Notes: generated by a model not told the origin, from the sequence alone. Positions 23,736 to 35,020 are shown, counted from the stretch's first letter. The stretch: 64,000 nucleotides of DNA from Oscarella lobularis (GCF_947507565.1 NC_089183.1:2356001-2420000); one strand, 5' to 3'. A program made the numbers and translations.

Positions 23736-25360
23736 ATGAAGCTCTTTCTCGGACGAAATTCGGCGTCTCTGAAGTGCCTTATTGTCGCAAAGGCAACCGA
23801 ATCTTCCGTAGATGTGACTCTCTCAAAGTAATTCGCGAGGAAGCTGTGCGAGACCTTGATTTGAAACTTCTTTTAGATACGCGTTTCGACATTCCTTTTC
23901 TGGGCGACGTCGAGGTAAGTTTCGATCTGCAGCGTACTTTACTTTCTAGACAGCCGTTTCAGCTTCCCGTACTGAAAGAGAAGCCCGGTTCGTTTGTAAT
24001 CGAAGCGAATTCCGCGTGCGCGGTCCTGTGGCGCCTTTCCGGTCGAGTAACAGAAAAAAAGAGACGAATGGTGGATAGAAGCGGCGGAAAAGATTCTAGA
24101 GGTAAGCAAGGACTCAGAGCGTGTTTGTAATGACGTCAGAAAACATTTAAAGAATGACGACGACTCAAAGGATTTTCTCAGCAATTTTAACAAAAGCCTC
24201 AAAAATAGACGTCAAGTGAGATTGTCTTTTTGCTAAATGCGCGCAAAATATGACGTCACGTAGGAGAAAATGTTCTCATTGGCCGATCTGATCGTTCTTG
24301 GATTTGTTTACGATGTCGTCAGAAATAAAACTTTTTTTACCTTTTTAATTGCTTTTAATTAAATGTCTTTTATATTAGACGAATTCTCCAAATTCCCTCA
24401 TTTCCACGCCTGGTGGAAAAAGCTGACGGGAAGTTCTCAAATTCGGGCGGCCATAAGCCAATGGGCTTCCGTACGTTTCAGTTAATTATACACTATATAC
24501 ATGGCGTCCACAGAAACGCTAGAACCATTAACACGCACCGCTTGCTCGTTTCCCTTAATTCTAAGTTCCCACAAAGGTACGATGTACTTCTACGGCAACT
24601 TTGAATCACGTACAGGCTGATGAAACCGCGGCGAACATTGGACTAAAGGCGCGTCGATTTTACCAAAACCCAAATCCAGAAAACATCCAATGTAAGAGAG
24701 CGGCGTCTCTTACTCTTTTAGAGTACTGAACAATTTTTTTTCTCCATTCAGCTTGCCTTCGGCGGGCGAGCGTAACGTTCTCATAACGAGCGCACTGCCT
24801 TACGTCAACAACATACCCCACCTCGGCAACGTCATCGGCTGCGTTCTGAGCGCCGACGTCTTCTCGCGCTATTCGCGTCTCCGCGGCTACAACGTCATCT
24901 ACGTTTGCGGAAGCGACGAATACGGAACGGCGACGGAAACCAAGGCAAAGGGGCGCATCGCTGAAACTAATGATTTTTCATGCAATTATTTCTCTCTTAG
25001 GCGTTGGAAGAGGGAATGACTCCTCGCGAGATTTGCGACAAATACAATGCCTTGCATAAGGAGATCTACGAATGGTTCAATATCGATTTTGACATTTTTG
25101 GCCGTACGACGACGAGTCAGCAAACGGAGTTAAAAAATTTGGCTTTTGACCAGCGTGGAAAAGACTCCCTTTTTGTCTTTTTATTAGAATCACTCAGGAC
25201 ATTTTTTGGAAGTTGTATCGTCGCGGATATTTGAGTAAAGACAAAGTCGAGCAATTGCACTGCGAGAAATGCAATCGGTTAATCAATTAATTAATTCATG
25301 TGATTTGCTAAAGAATAATCGGTTTGTAGATTTTTGGCCGATCGTTTCGCCGTTTTTCTT
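23736..25360 (+). pseudogene. MARS1: Methionyl-tRNA synthetase, truncated 3' and frame-broken 5'
   Basis: Clear cytosolic MetRS homology (charges tRNA with methionine). The GST-like N-terminal part starts MKLFLGRNSASLKC and includes PVLKEKPGSFVIEANSACAV, FSLADLIVLGFVYDVV and HFHAWWKKL. The catalytic part begins in the exon from 24,752 ([21 protein letters not shown] as the HIGH-class motif, [12 protein letters not shown]) and continues in 25,001 onwards ([30 protein letters not shown]) and [20 protein letters not shown], then HCEKC and FLADRF, where homology stops. The zinc-binding knuckle remainder, KMSKS region and anticodon domain are absent. Frame problems occur near 23,828 and at an A7 run near 24,053. 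The intron 24,945-25,000 is GC-AG. Either a broken extra copy or an assembly-joined fragment. Confidence 0.75.
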
Positions 25361-25736
25361 CGTGATCTTGCTGCATGAAGCTTGCCATCAAATTTAACTT
25401 AAGTTTGATTTCTGTCGTGTAGTTGTTGTCTGATATGTGTGTTATCTTTATTGCACTCGCTAGTTTAATTAAAAGCACGTGTGCGGGGAATGTGCTTTTC
25501 AGCAGGGACTCGTCGTGATACAGATCATTGGGCATCCGAGAAACAAAAGGACTACCTGAATGCTGTTAGTCGAATAACGGTCTCAGGTTGGGCAGAGCGG
25601 AGCGGCTATTTCTCAGTCTATCGATGGCGTAGAGAACGGCGGCTAGGATGCCGAGTAGCACGACTAGAAAGAAGAGTTGTATATCCCTGGGAGGGAGCCG
25701 CAAGAGGGTGTCCCTGTAGAGCGCGCTAAACTAAAC
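25361..25736. other. Intergenic after the MetRS break
   Basis: No gene recognised. A 75-codon open stretch on the minus strand (25,535 to 25,308) overlaps the end of the MetRS homology and has no recognisable family. The loss of MetRS homology at about 25,355 marks a breakpoint. Confidence 0.4.
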
Positions 25737-28700
25737 ATGTACTCCCTACTCTCCCTACTCGTTCTTGCCATAACTACGACTGTTGTGGAGGCGAAACCAA
25801 GCGGAGTGGTTTGGTATCAGAAGGAAGAGCACTTACTGGCAGCTAAAGAAGCAAGTAGCATCAGCGCCGCATTTCATGCTCGACTATTCTCTCTCCAGGT
25901 TCGACGCTACGTCTACGACACGACTGGTCAGTGGCTTGACTTGCATGACCAAACTACAGATCTCGCCGACCTATTGGAAGTGCAAGACAACGCCGTCGTT
26001 CTGCACGAACGCGATTCGGCTCTTATCGAAAGGCACGCCCACGCCCTGCAGAAGACTCTCACGTCATTTATAATATGATCTGATAGATTTTCTCTGGGAT
26101 CGAAGACAGTGATTCGCGAACAGAGCTATTTCCTGACGACTACTCATCACCACGGATTGACTCAATTGTTCGCTATTGGCGGCGATTCGACAGGCGTTTT
26201 ATATGCAGCCTACGCTATCGCAGAAAAATTTGGCGTTCGCTTCAGACTTTACGGTAAAGCGTTAAATGAAAGTCCAGTTTGAGACAGCATCGTTTATTTA
26301 GGTGATATCATACCGGAGAGGACAATGATGGAAGAATTCCATCTTCCTGTTGCAGACGAATTTGCTGAGCCGGCTTTTGAGATACGCGGACTTCAGCCTT
26401 TTCATGCTTATGTACTAGTTGTGGGTTATGTGTAATTTTTGCCTAATGTTTTAATTAATTAGCCTGAGGGTCCGGATTGGTGGGAGGAGTCTGAATACAA
26501 AGCAATTACGACACAAATCAGGTGAAACACTTTTTGACGCACATAATTGCTAATTTTATGCAATCTAAAGCAAGCAGAAAATGAATTTCATTGGACTTCA
26601 CACCTATCCTCACAGTCCTGGATCAAACGTTGGAGAGCCAACAGTATGGGTGGGGCTTAAGGTATGAGAACAAACTAAACTTTCAGCCAGTTTACTGCTA
26701 CTATTATCTACGTTTAGGAAGACGTGAATGACGATGGAACTGTCAAACGAAGCTATACGACATCGTACGCCAGTAGTCTGCGACATCAATGGGGAATCAT
26801 TCCTATGGCAACAGGAAATTATTCCTATGGGGCGAGCCAAGTAATAAGATCGCCTGCGTATTTATTTATTTATATATTTTGTTTCAAACGTATATAGATT
26901 TTTGACAAGGACTGCTACGGAAGTTCGGTTCAGCTTGGAAATTGTCCTTTTCCCACGACGCCAAAGGGCAACAATGCCGTCTTCGACGAGACCGGTCTCT
27001 TGCTGAAGCACTCCTTTGAACACGCCCACGCCGTCGGCGTCAAAACGTGCGTTGGAACTGAAACTCCACTTACAATTCCTCAGCCGCCGTCAATTGCACC
27101 TCTGAACTTGTACTACAGCAAAACTAGGCAAGACCATTTTTTGACTACGACTCAAGTAAATGATCTCTAGTTTAATGTCTACTTCACATATAGTGTTCAT
27201 TGCCTGTAGTGTGCAGAATGTGAAGGCTTGTATGAGTTCGTAGGGGTTGAAGGCTTCGTTCACACCGAGTCGTCTCCAGGATCAATTCCTTTGAATACTT
27301 ATTACAATGAACAGCTTCTGGACAGCGTGCTTAGTCTCAAACCTCCCGGTGAAGGTACAGCGTACGAGGATTTTAAAATCCTCTTCTTTCGTATAAGCGC
27401 TCTTTCCTCAGGTTACGTCTTTATTCGCATTGAAGGCTACGCCCCGGCGAATTCGTCCTCGCCCCCTGGAAATTTCTCGACGCTGATGATGTACTACAAC
27501 GCTCAGATTCACGATCATTTGAGCGTTTCGACGGCCAAAGGGGAATCGTACGCAAAGTCTCATGGGTCAGAGCTTTTCGAAAAAGCATAAGGTGTTAATT
27601 TTGTACTGAGATTTTTTTTGGTTTAGATACACGTTGGTCAGTTCTGTAGCTCGTGTCATATCAGCTAATGAAACCGTTGTCGCTCCGTCCACGCAAGACT
27701 ACTACGAGGTTATTGCGTCGCTTATTTCTTTATACGATAAGAGGATAAGTTGCCTTTGCTAGGGAATATTCACACGAATTCAAAAGATGGGAATACCGCT
27801 TGACTATTATTGGATATGGTCGCCCGAGGGATGGGAGTGGGGAAAACTGAACTCAACGTATGTGCACAGATAACGCAGTAGTCGATCATTGTTGTATTTC
27901 TAGGAATCCGGTGTTCAAAGAAGCGGTGAAGGATTTGACGTCCGCTGGAGCTGCACACGATTCCGTCAACGCATCGTTTCTGCTCGGTTGGCACTTCGAC
28001 GTTCAGCTCCAAGCGTGTATCTAGCCGATGATTTGTGTCTCTGTTGCAGCTACGAGTGGCTGGGTCATAGGACCACTTCCGGATCGAGCGATATTTGATG
28101 AAGTACTTTAAAAACGTTTCTTCTTTTCTATGAATTTATCTAATTTTTTTTCCTAGGTCTTGTCTTTGAAATATTCTGTTATTTCTTCTATCGACATGGA
28201 CGTCGGTGACACGCCCGTCGATCCGTCGTATGTGAACATCACTAGACACGGCAAGTGGGCCGAACCGTGGATGGAAGACGATCCCGGACTGACGGCTCCG
28301 CAGCTGTGGGTCAATCGAACTCTCATGCATATGGAAGACGCGAAGAAATACGGTTGCGAAGGCTTACTCGGACTTCACTGTAAATGCGTCGTTTCTTTTA
28401 ATATCGATTATGGAAAATGTGACTGCTTATGTATGTAGGGCGTACTATGCAGACTTCACCTCAAATTGCGGCCATGGCTCAGGTATCTTTGCCTTTTTGA
28501 ATAAAAGTAAAGCGTACTATACGATTCTTCATTTTCAATTAAGAAATCGTGGAATTTGGATCTAACTAGCGAGCAATTCTGGAGCTCGTGGTCTAGGGAG
28601 GAGTTCGGCATTTCCGAACCTGCAACTCTGTTCTCGGCTATCGAGAGTTTTAATTTACCAAAGCCAGTGACCTATGGAGGAGGAGGTCCCGGTGCTCTAA

Positions 28701-29824
28701 AAGGAGATGTGGGTCAGGTATAGCATCTCCGTTTTCTTGCATAGAAAAGCTACGCTGATAACCCGTTGCAGTGTTCTTGGGGTCCTAAGTATGATTTTGT
28801 TGACACGTTGGCGTCAATGAAAAGCAAAATCAAACCTAACAGCAGTTACATGACTAGGTAGCATTAGGAGCCAAGTCTCAAACCACGGATCAGATTATCG
28901 ATTTGTTAATTAAGATTCGAATATTGGCTCAATTCGTTTATGTACATGCGCAGTATTAGTGCAACAGAGTGCGCCTGGGGACAGGTATCCTCTTATTGAA
29001 ACTTGAAATGTTTCCAAATTTTTTGTCTATTTAGTATAATGAAGCAATTGCAAAAGTGAGCAAGGAAACAGATCCTCCAACTCGTCAAAAAATGGCCGAG
29101 GCGTCGGCTTTGCCCCTGCGCGAGCAGCTCGTACAGAATGCCACGCAAATGGTGACTTATCTTCTCCAGGCAAGTTTCGTTACGCTATAGTTTTCTTAAT
29201 TAAATATTCTCTATCGTTATTAGACCGTTTCTTCTACTGGTGAATTGGGGACGATCATGAACGTTCTTTCTCACAGTCTCATTCACGCTATTGAAGAGCC
29301 AGCAGCTCAGCTCGAATCTTACCTTGGCCGTCCATTGAGTGGAAACGCAGTGCCAACCAAAGTTTATAAGGGTTCTACGAAATTGGTCATTCCGACTGTT
29401 CGGTCTTTGGTATCGAAAGGAGAGGTACTTGTGAAAGTAGCTCGGCTGCATGTGTTGACGAGACTTTGTAGAATTTCACTGTAAGGGCGTTGGTTTTGTC
29501 TTCTCATGCAGTTCAAAACGTTTCTTTGTACTGGCGAAGTTTACCTGGCGAGTCCCATCTTTTATTTTGATATTTTGAATCATTCTCTTTGTATAGGAGA
29601 GACAGCGTCGTTTACACCTACTGCATTTACTCATCTATATAGAAACGTTTTTGAAATAGAAATGGCTCCCGTAAGTACTGTATAATCTCTAAAATGATTT
29701 TCGTTTGAAGATATATGATGAGTAGATGAATGATTTTGAATACTATGTCATTGCCAATGTTGAAGGGGAAATGCATCAGCACTGGCCGCCAGGCAACTCA
29801 ACGCAGAGTGTCGTGATAATGTAA
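25737..29824 (+). CDS. Secreted glycoside-hydrolase-like protein with inserted YY..DHF repeat domain
   Basis: A multi-exon gene with small introns. It begins with a signal peptide (MYSLLSLLVLAITTTVVEA). Next comes a zincin-like N-terminal domain as found before glycosidase barrels (HGLTQLFAIGGDSTGVLYAA, YAIAEKFGVRFRLYGD), then barrel-type sequence (FEIRGLQPFH, GPDWWEESEYKAI, MNFIGLHTYP). A block of three Tyr-rich repeats follows (LNLYYSKTRQDHFLTT, LNTYYNEQLLDS, LMMYYNAQIHDHLS) that resembles the DUF5648-type domain. The barrel then resumes (LDYYWIWSPEGWEWGKLN, ATSGWVIGPLPDRAIFDE, KWAEPWMEDDPGLTAPQLW, YGCEGLLGLHW). The C-terminal part is beta-rich and ends at TAA 29,822-29,824. The barrel parts resemble hypothetical bacterial glycosidases of the GH20b/GH67-N fold. 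Substrate and exact family are uncertain. Confidence 0.7.
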
Positions 29825-30420
29825 TGTTTTGAGATCAACGAGTGGTTAAAATTGTGCATTTTATATTTTTTCATTTTTATATGGTCATTCGATTGACATA
29901 TCACATTACAGATCAGATGTTGTTGCTGTATGCGTGCACGAAAGGATTTTGTAATGAACGAAGCATGACGGGCGCCAGAATTTTTTTTTGATAACTTCTC
30001 CAACGACCAGCAATGATCGTGATTGGCGGTAGTGAATCACGTGGCCGTGGGGCGTACAATCATGGATAGTATCAAGGCGACTAGACGCTATTATTTAATT
30101 AATTAAGTTGTCACGTTCAGTCTCGACGTCCTCAAGTTCAAACCTAAGCTACCGTTATGAAAACGTCTTGCTTTGGAGGGAGTTCGACAATTACGATCCT
30201 GTACGTTGAATTCGACTCAAAACTGTCGCAAAGCACCGAATATTACACGCAAGGACTACGCGTGAACGTGAGGCATCTCTGGGTGAGTGAGAAAGCGGCA
30301 CGTCACTTGATGACGCTGTAATAACCATGCATCATCGACAACGGCGTGCTCACGTACATCAGTGTCACACACAACCTTCACACCATTCACAAAAAGGCAA
30401 ATGGGATCAATTGCCTTTTT
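29825..30420 (+). other. Intergenic with a 54-codon open stretch
   Basis: An ATG at 30,157 opens 54 codons to a stop at 30,319-30,321 on the plus strand. It includes VEFDSKLSQSTEYYTQGLRV, faintly like the first strand of LpxR-type outer-membrane deacylases, but it is too short to support the call. Otherwise nothing is recognised. This interval separates the 3' ends of two convergent genes. Confidence 0.25.
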
Positions 30421-31887
30421 CTACGCCGAAGATTCTGCACTGCCGGCGAGAAGCTTTGTTTTCTCTGTCGGCTCCACTGCCGCCTCCTCTGCTCCCTCCT
30501 CTGCTCCGCCCTTCATACCTCTCAGTAAGACAAGAACAAACGAAGTCGAGAAAATGAAAATGGCTAATCCCCACGCCGCCCAATTAAAATTGACATATTT
30601 AGCGACCGTCGTACCGCAAATCGGACTGATAACAAAACTGACCGCAAACACCGTGCTGACAATTGCATACACTCCACCGTAGCTCGTATACGCGTAGCGC
30701 TTCTCAACGACAATTCCAAGAACGAGAGACAAAACCAAATCGACGAGAGCAAAGCATAAACCCATGAAAAACAAGGGAATAATCGCATAGTAAAGATTGC
30801 GAGAATTCGGCAAGGCGACGAGCGGAAGAAGCGCTAGACACGCGGCGACGACGATCTGGGAGACGAGCGCGTTGAGCCAATAGCAGCGTTCACCAGGTAT
30901 TCGTCCATAAACGAACGATCCAATCGTGAAGCCGACGGTAAGTGCGAGCAGAATCAATCCGACGTCATACGTCGTCGGAGTCGGTCGACGAAATTTCGCT
31001 TTCATCCACAGGGGAAGCAGGGGCTCGATTAAGCCCAACGACGAATACGTTGATACGAGCGATAGGCAGCAAACAGCCACGTAGGGATCGCAGAGCAGAC
31101 GAAACATCGACGGTCCACTGGACCCATTACTCGTTCTCTCCCCACCACCCCCGGGAGGGGACGATCCCAGTAGCAGAGCAATGAGAGCCGCTCCCAACGA
31201 AATGAGACCCGTCATTATAAAGGGCCATTTCCATCCGGCGTCGATTCCGCCCGGTACCGCCGAAAAGGCGCCCCCAAAAGGGTACCCGACGACGAGACCG
31301 ATGCCGGCGGCGGCGAAGGTGTTGCCCATCGCCTTAGCGCGCGCGTCTTCGTTCGTGTACCATACGGCGACCATCGCGAGACCTGCGGCGAACGCGAAGG
31401 CGTCGCCGACGCCCTGAACGCCGCGGGCGACGAAGAGAACGACGTACGTCTTTGTTAGGTCGTGCGAGGCTATTTCTTTTGCGAATGCCGATACGAAGGC
31501 GGCGGCGGCGTAGAGAAGAAGACCGCCCACGACGGGGATTTGGTAGCCGTGGCGATCGATGACGAACGCCGCGACGGGATTGGCGACGATCGTCGCGAAC
31601 GAATTCGCGGCGAGTAGGACGCCGATTTGAATTTCGGTGTCGTTGACGCGAAGGTATTCGGGGACAATGGGAACAATGAACGAGGCGAGGACGCAGGAGA
31701 GGAATAGAGAAAGGAAGGCGACGACTTGGACGAGTGGACGAAAGGCGCGAATTCGATCGCGGATGCTGCGAGGACGCTGCTGAGACGTTGCTGTTCCGTA
31801 TTTCATTACTGCGCATGCGCGTTTGCTCCACCTACTGACGTGCTTGTCAGCTGCGACGTTTCTTTGTTGATTTTGACCGGAAACCAT
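30421..31887 (-). CDS. MFS transporter, SLC18-like, single exon
   Basis: An intronless membrane transporter of about 488 residues with twelve hydrophobic helices in two halves. The first helix is VVAFLSLFLSCVLASFIVPI. The MFS loop motif is seen as NPVAAFVIDRHGYQIPV, and ARGVQGVGDAF is the SLC18/drug-antiporter TM4 signature. A Gly/Pro-rich central loop (SSPPGGGGERTSNGSSG) separates the halves, and a Glu-rich tail with TKLL closes the protein. This pattern fits the proton-coupled SLC18 group (vesicular amine or polyamine type); the substrate is not deducible. The ATG at 31,887 (MVSGQNQQRN) is chosen; another Met about 28 codons further in is possible. Confidence 0.8.
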   Translation of the reverse strand: MVSGQNQQRNVAADKHVSRWSKRACAVMKYGTATSQQRPRSIRDRIRAFRPLVQVVAFLSLFLSCVLASFIVPIVPEYLRVNDTEIQIGVLLAANSFATIVANPVAAFVIDRHGYQIPVVGGLLLYAAAAFVSAFAKEIASHDLTKTYVVLFVARGVQGVGDAFAFAAGLAMVAVWYTNEDARAKAMGNTFAAAGIGLVVGYPFGGAFSAVPGGIDAGWKWPFIMTGLISLGAALIALLLGSSPPGGGGERTSNGSSGPSMFRLLCDPYVAVCCLSLVSTYSSLGLIEPLLPLWMKAKFRRPTPTTYDVGLILLALTVGFTIGSFVYGRIPGERCYWLNALVSQIVVAACLALLPLVALPNSRNLYYAIIPLFFMGLCFALVDLVLSLVLGIVVEKRYAYTSYGGVYAIVSTVFAVSFVISPICGTTVAKYVNFNWAAWGLAIFIFSTSFVLVLLRGMKGGAEEGAEEAAVEPTEKTKLLAGSAESSA

Positions 31888-32005
31888 CGGCGGCTTTGTG
31901 GTAACGTTTAGTAACAGCTTAATTATAGCACGCGTTTTGCAGACGATTCGTTTTTCCGAGTTCAACAACTTGAATGTTCCGAGTCAACAACGCACGCTTT
32001 GTGCA

Positions 32006-32373
32006 ATGTGGGCTTTAAGTTTGCTGCTTTTCAGTAGGCAACGCTTTCATTAGTTTGTCACATGGGCTAGACGCTTGTGCACGTAAAATTGATGGCTGTA
32101 CGTATTAGTGTAGTCTGAAACTATATTTTAGTCTGTACAGTGTATGGTAGCAAGCCTATAGCCGGTTCGCTTCAGTTTGAGGACGCTGTCACCCCTATCG
32201 TAACGCTGTACGGTTGGGTCAATGACAACATCATGGGATTATCATTATTCGGTTCGATCGGCACCTGCTTCATGATCCCATGCAAGCCCAGGTACGACTT
32301 TTTTTAATCAGGAATTAGGACATGCTGCAGATTCTGGGCGACGGTCGTCGGACTCAGAGTTAGAGGTGGCTAA
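32006..32373 (+). CDS. Tiny secreted protein, three exons
   Basis: Exon 1 (32,006-32,033) encodes MWALSLLLF, a short signal-peptide-like start. Exon 2 (32,141-32,291) encodes YGSKPIAGSLQFEDAVTPIV, LYGWVNDNIMGLSLFGSIGT and CFMIPCKPR. Exon 3 (32,331-32,373) encodes FWATVVGLRVRGG and a stop. All three join in phase with GT-AG borders; the second intron is only 39 nt. The 73-residue product alternates hydrophobic and polar residues like a small beta sandwich with two cysteines. I do not recognise a family; a jacalin-like fold is one possibility but the match is weak. Confidence 0.45.
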
Positions 32374-32520
32374 GTCGTTGATGACGTTGAATCAGACAAA
32401 CCATGTTCGCCACTTTCTGCCAATATAGACGACAGACAAAAAATTATTGATACCATGTATTCGTTAGATGTAGCCGAAGAAACATATAAATGAATCGCCA
32501 GCTAAAATAAAATTAGAAAA

Positions 32521-32638
32521 GTCTACAGCACCCGGTGTTCCCAGGCGGTCTCCCATCCAAGTACTATCCGGGCCCTACGTTGCTTAACTTCGGTGATCGG
32601 ACGAGAACCGGTGCTTTCAACGTGGTATGGCCGTAGAC
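32521..32638 (-). rRNA. 5S ribosomal RNA, second copy
   Basis: Reverse complement reads gtctacggccataccacg, then gttaagcaacgtagggcc and gatgggagaccgcctggg, and closes with a 3' ctgtagac followed by TTTT (Pol III terminator, 32,517-32,520 on the plus strand). It is 118 nt. The terminal stem is complete apart from one CTG/CGG difference, so it is probably functional. Confidence 0.95.
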
Positions 32639-33231
32639 GATAACAAATGCAACCCTAGTCTAGATATACAACCTCATTGACGTTCACAGGATGGAGGCCC
32701 CTATGCTCCAGAAATGTTGAATCGCTACGCAAAACCTCTTTTACAGATAACGGTCGCAGATGAGGAACGACATAGACTACCTATACTGCAAAAAGCGAGA
32801 GTTAGAACGCGTGCGTGAGAAGATGTTTCGTGTCTCTATGACGCGTAATAGCTTCTGAAAGATCGCGAATGGAGTCGCATGAATCGGCTCTGACCCTTGG
32901 ATCCCTGAATGTAGACCCGGAATAATTTAATCTCGTAGCTCAAAAGCCCGGATTTAATCGCCACGCGTTCGGACCGATTCGACGTTCTAGCACGCTTTTT
33001 GCGTGCCTATTCGACCCTGGAGTTAATCTAAGCGCTTTCTGCACATAGGCAACGCCGTCCGAACTCCAAATTGCGCGTGCTTCAGTAAGTTTTTGGTAGA
33101 AATAGTTTGGGGCCCCGGGCTCACTCTTTTTCTCCGCGCAACGGACTCAGGCAAAGACGAAAGCGATTATCAGCAACATTGTGAATGTCTAGAGAAGCTC
33201 GTCTCCCTCGCCTCCACCTGCGTTCTTGAAG
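32639..33231 (-). repeat. 5S upstream flank, copy 2
   Basis: Inverted paralogue of 9,372-9,833. On the minus strand it runs from ttcaagaacgcaggtggagg (33,231 side) through ttggagttcggacggcgttg to the 5S gene. It carries an extra 40-50 bp (about 32,880-32,930) relative to copy 1. Confidence 0.8.
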
Positions 33232-33540
33232 TAAAAACGAGTTCAATCTTGGAACTCTCGATATATTTTCTCCTTTCCTTTCTCCACGAACGCGTGACGC
33301 TGTCGGCCCCCGACGCTGTCACGAGTATCAGTTACAGTATTTCTACATATCTCCAATTCATGAAGTCTCTCTAACCTCGAATGTTCGATCATCCAAGCCA
33401 CGATAAGCCATCTCTATCTGTGTCTCCATGCACCAAGTTCTATTTTTTCTGCTGGAGTGCCGCGCTTTTTGTAATGAAACACAATGAAGAATACTTAGAC
33501 GCATTGTACGTGCCACCACAGCAATCTTAATTTGGTTTGG

Positions 33541-33840
33541 GCGTCTAATTCAACACATAGAAAGAGACTTGTACCTAAAGCTGCACAACGAGATTGCCAG
33601 ATAAAGAGTCAACTGTTGATTGGTTACTCTTCTTGCACTTGCCAGTTAGATTCTTGTGTGGAGGATACAAAACCTGAAGCAATTAAGTTGCGCACATCAA
33701 TAGCTGTTTTTTTCATTTCAATGTTTTGCCCTCATGCAGAGAAAAGGTTTGTTGACACCGCGCGCCGTGCACAATCAAATGAACGTAGAAGATTGTGTCA
33801 GGACAGAGTCGAGTTCGGGGAGTAGTTGAGTGAACGGGCA
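33541..33840 (-). pseudogene. Degenerate BTB exon (unit A)
   Basis: The minus strand retains the end of a BTB domain (VLYPPHKNLTG in one frame) with the family's GCAAGT intron donor. The preceding part (TARGVNKPF region) is scrambled by stops and frame changes. The counterpart is at 45,061-45,340 in unit B. Confidence 0.6.
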
Positions 33841-34237
33841 CTTTTTGCACGTGAGCTAGACACCTGAATCAATTGATTTCTTGCTCTATATCTGTGAGAG
33901 AGTTTGAAAATTATTTAGCAGCCTACCAGTTCAGCAAAGATCCCTCAAAGTCTCATAGTAGTTAATTAATTAATAGCCGTACTGTATAGAGTGGCGTAGA
34001 TCTAGTTTAGACATACACTGGGCGACTTGTGCACCAGTTTTGGAGTGTACACTGAACTGGATATTGCGTCATTGTTCAGGGCTTTAGGCCGCCCTCATTT
34101 ACATCATGCACTGCATGCCTCCTCTCTAACAGTCAGATGAGTGGTGCATAGTGAGTGTCATACAGTACAGCAAGAAAGACTTCGTTTTTTTCAACATATG
34201 CGCTGTACACATGATCAAATGATTGATTATCTAAAAG

Positions 34238-35020
34238 TTAGTCAAACAGTTCTACCAGGAATCCTAGCCTCGGACCCAGGCCTCCCCCACGAACTTCGTT
34301 AGCTCTCCCAGCTAACGAAGTTCGTGGGGGAGGCCTGGGTCCGAGGCTACAGGAATCCATTGATTGATTCCTAACAATTCCCGGATTTAGATCACACTGT
34401 TTGGCCAAAGCAACCTTGATCTTATTTAGAGATGACTTATCAACGTGAAAATGTGACAGAAGTTTCACAATGTCGTTAGGAAGACGACTGAAGACATATC
34501 GAATCCGTTTCTCAAGTATCCAGCTTTTGCTTGATCCTTCCAACTCTTTGAACGTTTCGTCATTCAGAAGAGAACGAAAACAAGAGTTTCTCCCCACGCA
34601 ATCCACAGCAGATGCTCTTAGACGAGGCAGCTTATAGAAATCCGCCAAAGCAACTGTGTTCAGGTCGAATTTGCCAAAGCTAAGCAAAGCTTTCTCACAT
34701 ACTCTCTTTATTCCTAACATAAGAAATATATAAACTGTCAATTGATTAGAAACAGTTTACCCTTGCACTTGCCAGTTATATCCGCGTGCGGAGGATACAA
34801 AACCAGGAGCAAGTCGCAGCTGCTTTGTCTTTTAGTGTTGCTGTTTTCGTTCTTGCTTCGACGAATTCTGTCTCGGAGAAGAGAGCTCGGAAGAAAGGTG
34901 ACGCCAGGCTGAGCACTGTTGGTGAACGTGAAAGACCCTGTTCTCCACTATCAGCGTAGCGTCGCTGTTCTGCCACGGTTCATTAGAGTTGGGAAAGGAG
35001 AGGCAGCTTCGAGATCATCC
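34238..35020 (-). pseudogene. BTB-BACK pseudogene (unit A)
   Basis: A relative of the intact gene at 10,248-11,059. The BTB exon (35,020 to about 34,776) starts MDDLEAA but changes frame before and after NEPWQNSDATLIVEN, then reads LASPFFRALFSETEFVEART and loses part of the YPPH segment. The BACK exon (to 34,238) is still open (LGIKRVCEKALLSFGKFDLN, LADFYKLPRLRASAV, ILEKRIRYVFSRLPND). Its 3' end contains an inserted 85-bp hairpin that alters the C-terminus. Several frame changes and a missing start of the BACK exon make it non-functional as it stands. Confidence 0.7.
34265..34349. mobile_element. 85-bp perfect hairpin insertion with 9-bp target duplication
   Basis: Two 40-bp perfectly inverted arms (outer end tagcctcggacccaggcctc) flank a 5-bp loop ctccc. 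caggaatcc is present directly before (34,256-34,264) and after (34,350-34,358). Unit B at about 45,747 has a single caggaatcc and no hairpin, so this is a true insertion. A 9-bp target duplication suggests a Mutator-like or hAT-like non-autonomous element; arms of this kind, almost without an interior, are unusual. Confidence 0.85.

Noticed and set aside
30157-30321. Resemblance of a 54-codon stretch to LpxR-type lipid A deacylase
   Set aside because: Only one short motif-like segment (STEYYTQGLRV) matches; no second segment or splice context supports it.
31334-31831. Arg/Ser-rich frame overlapping the MFS transporter
   Set aside because: Composition reflects another frame of the transporter codons; no splice or start support.
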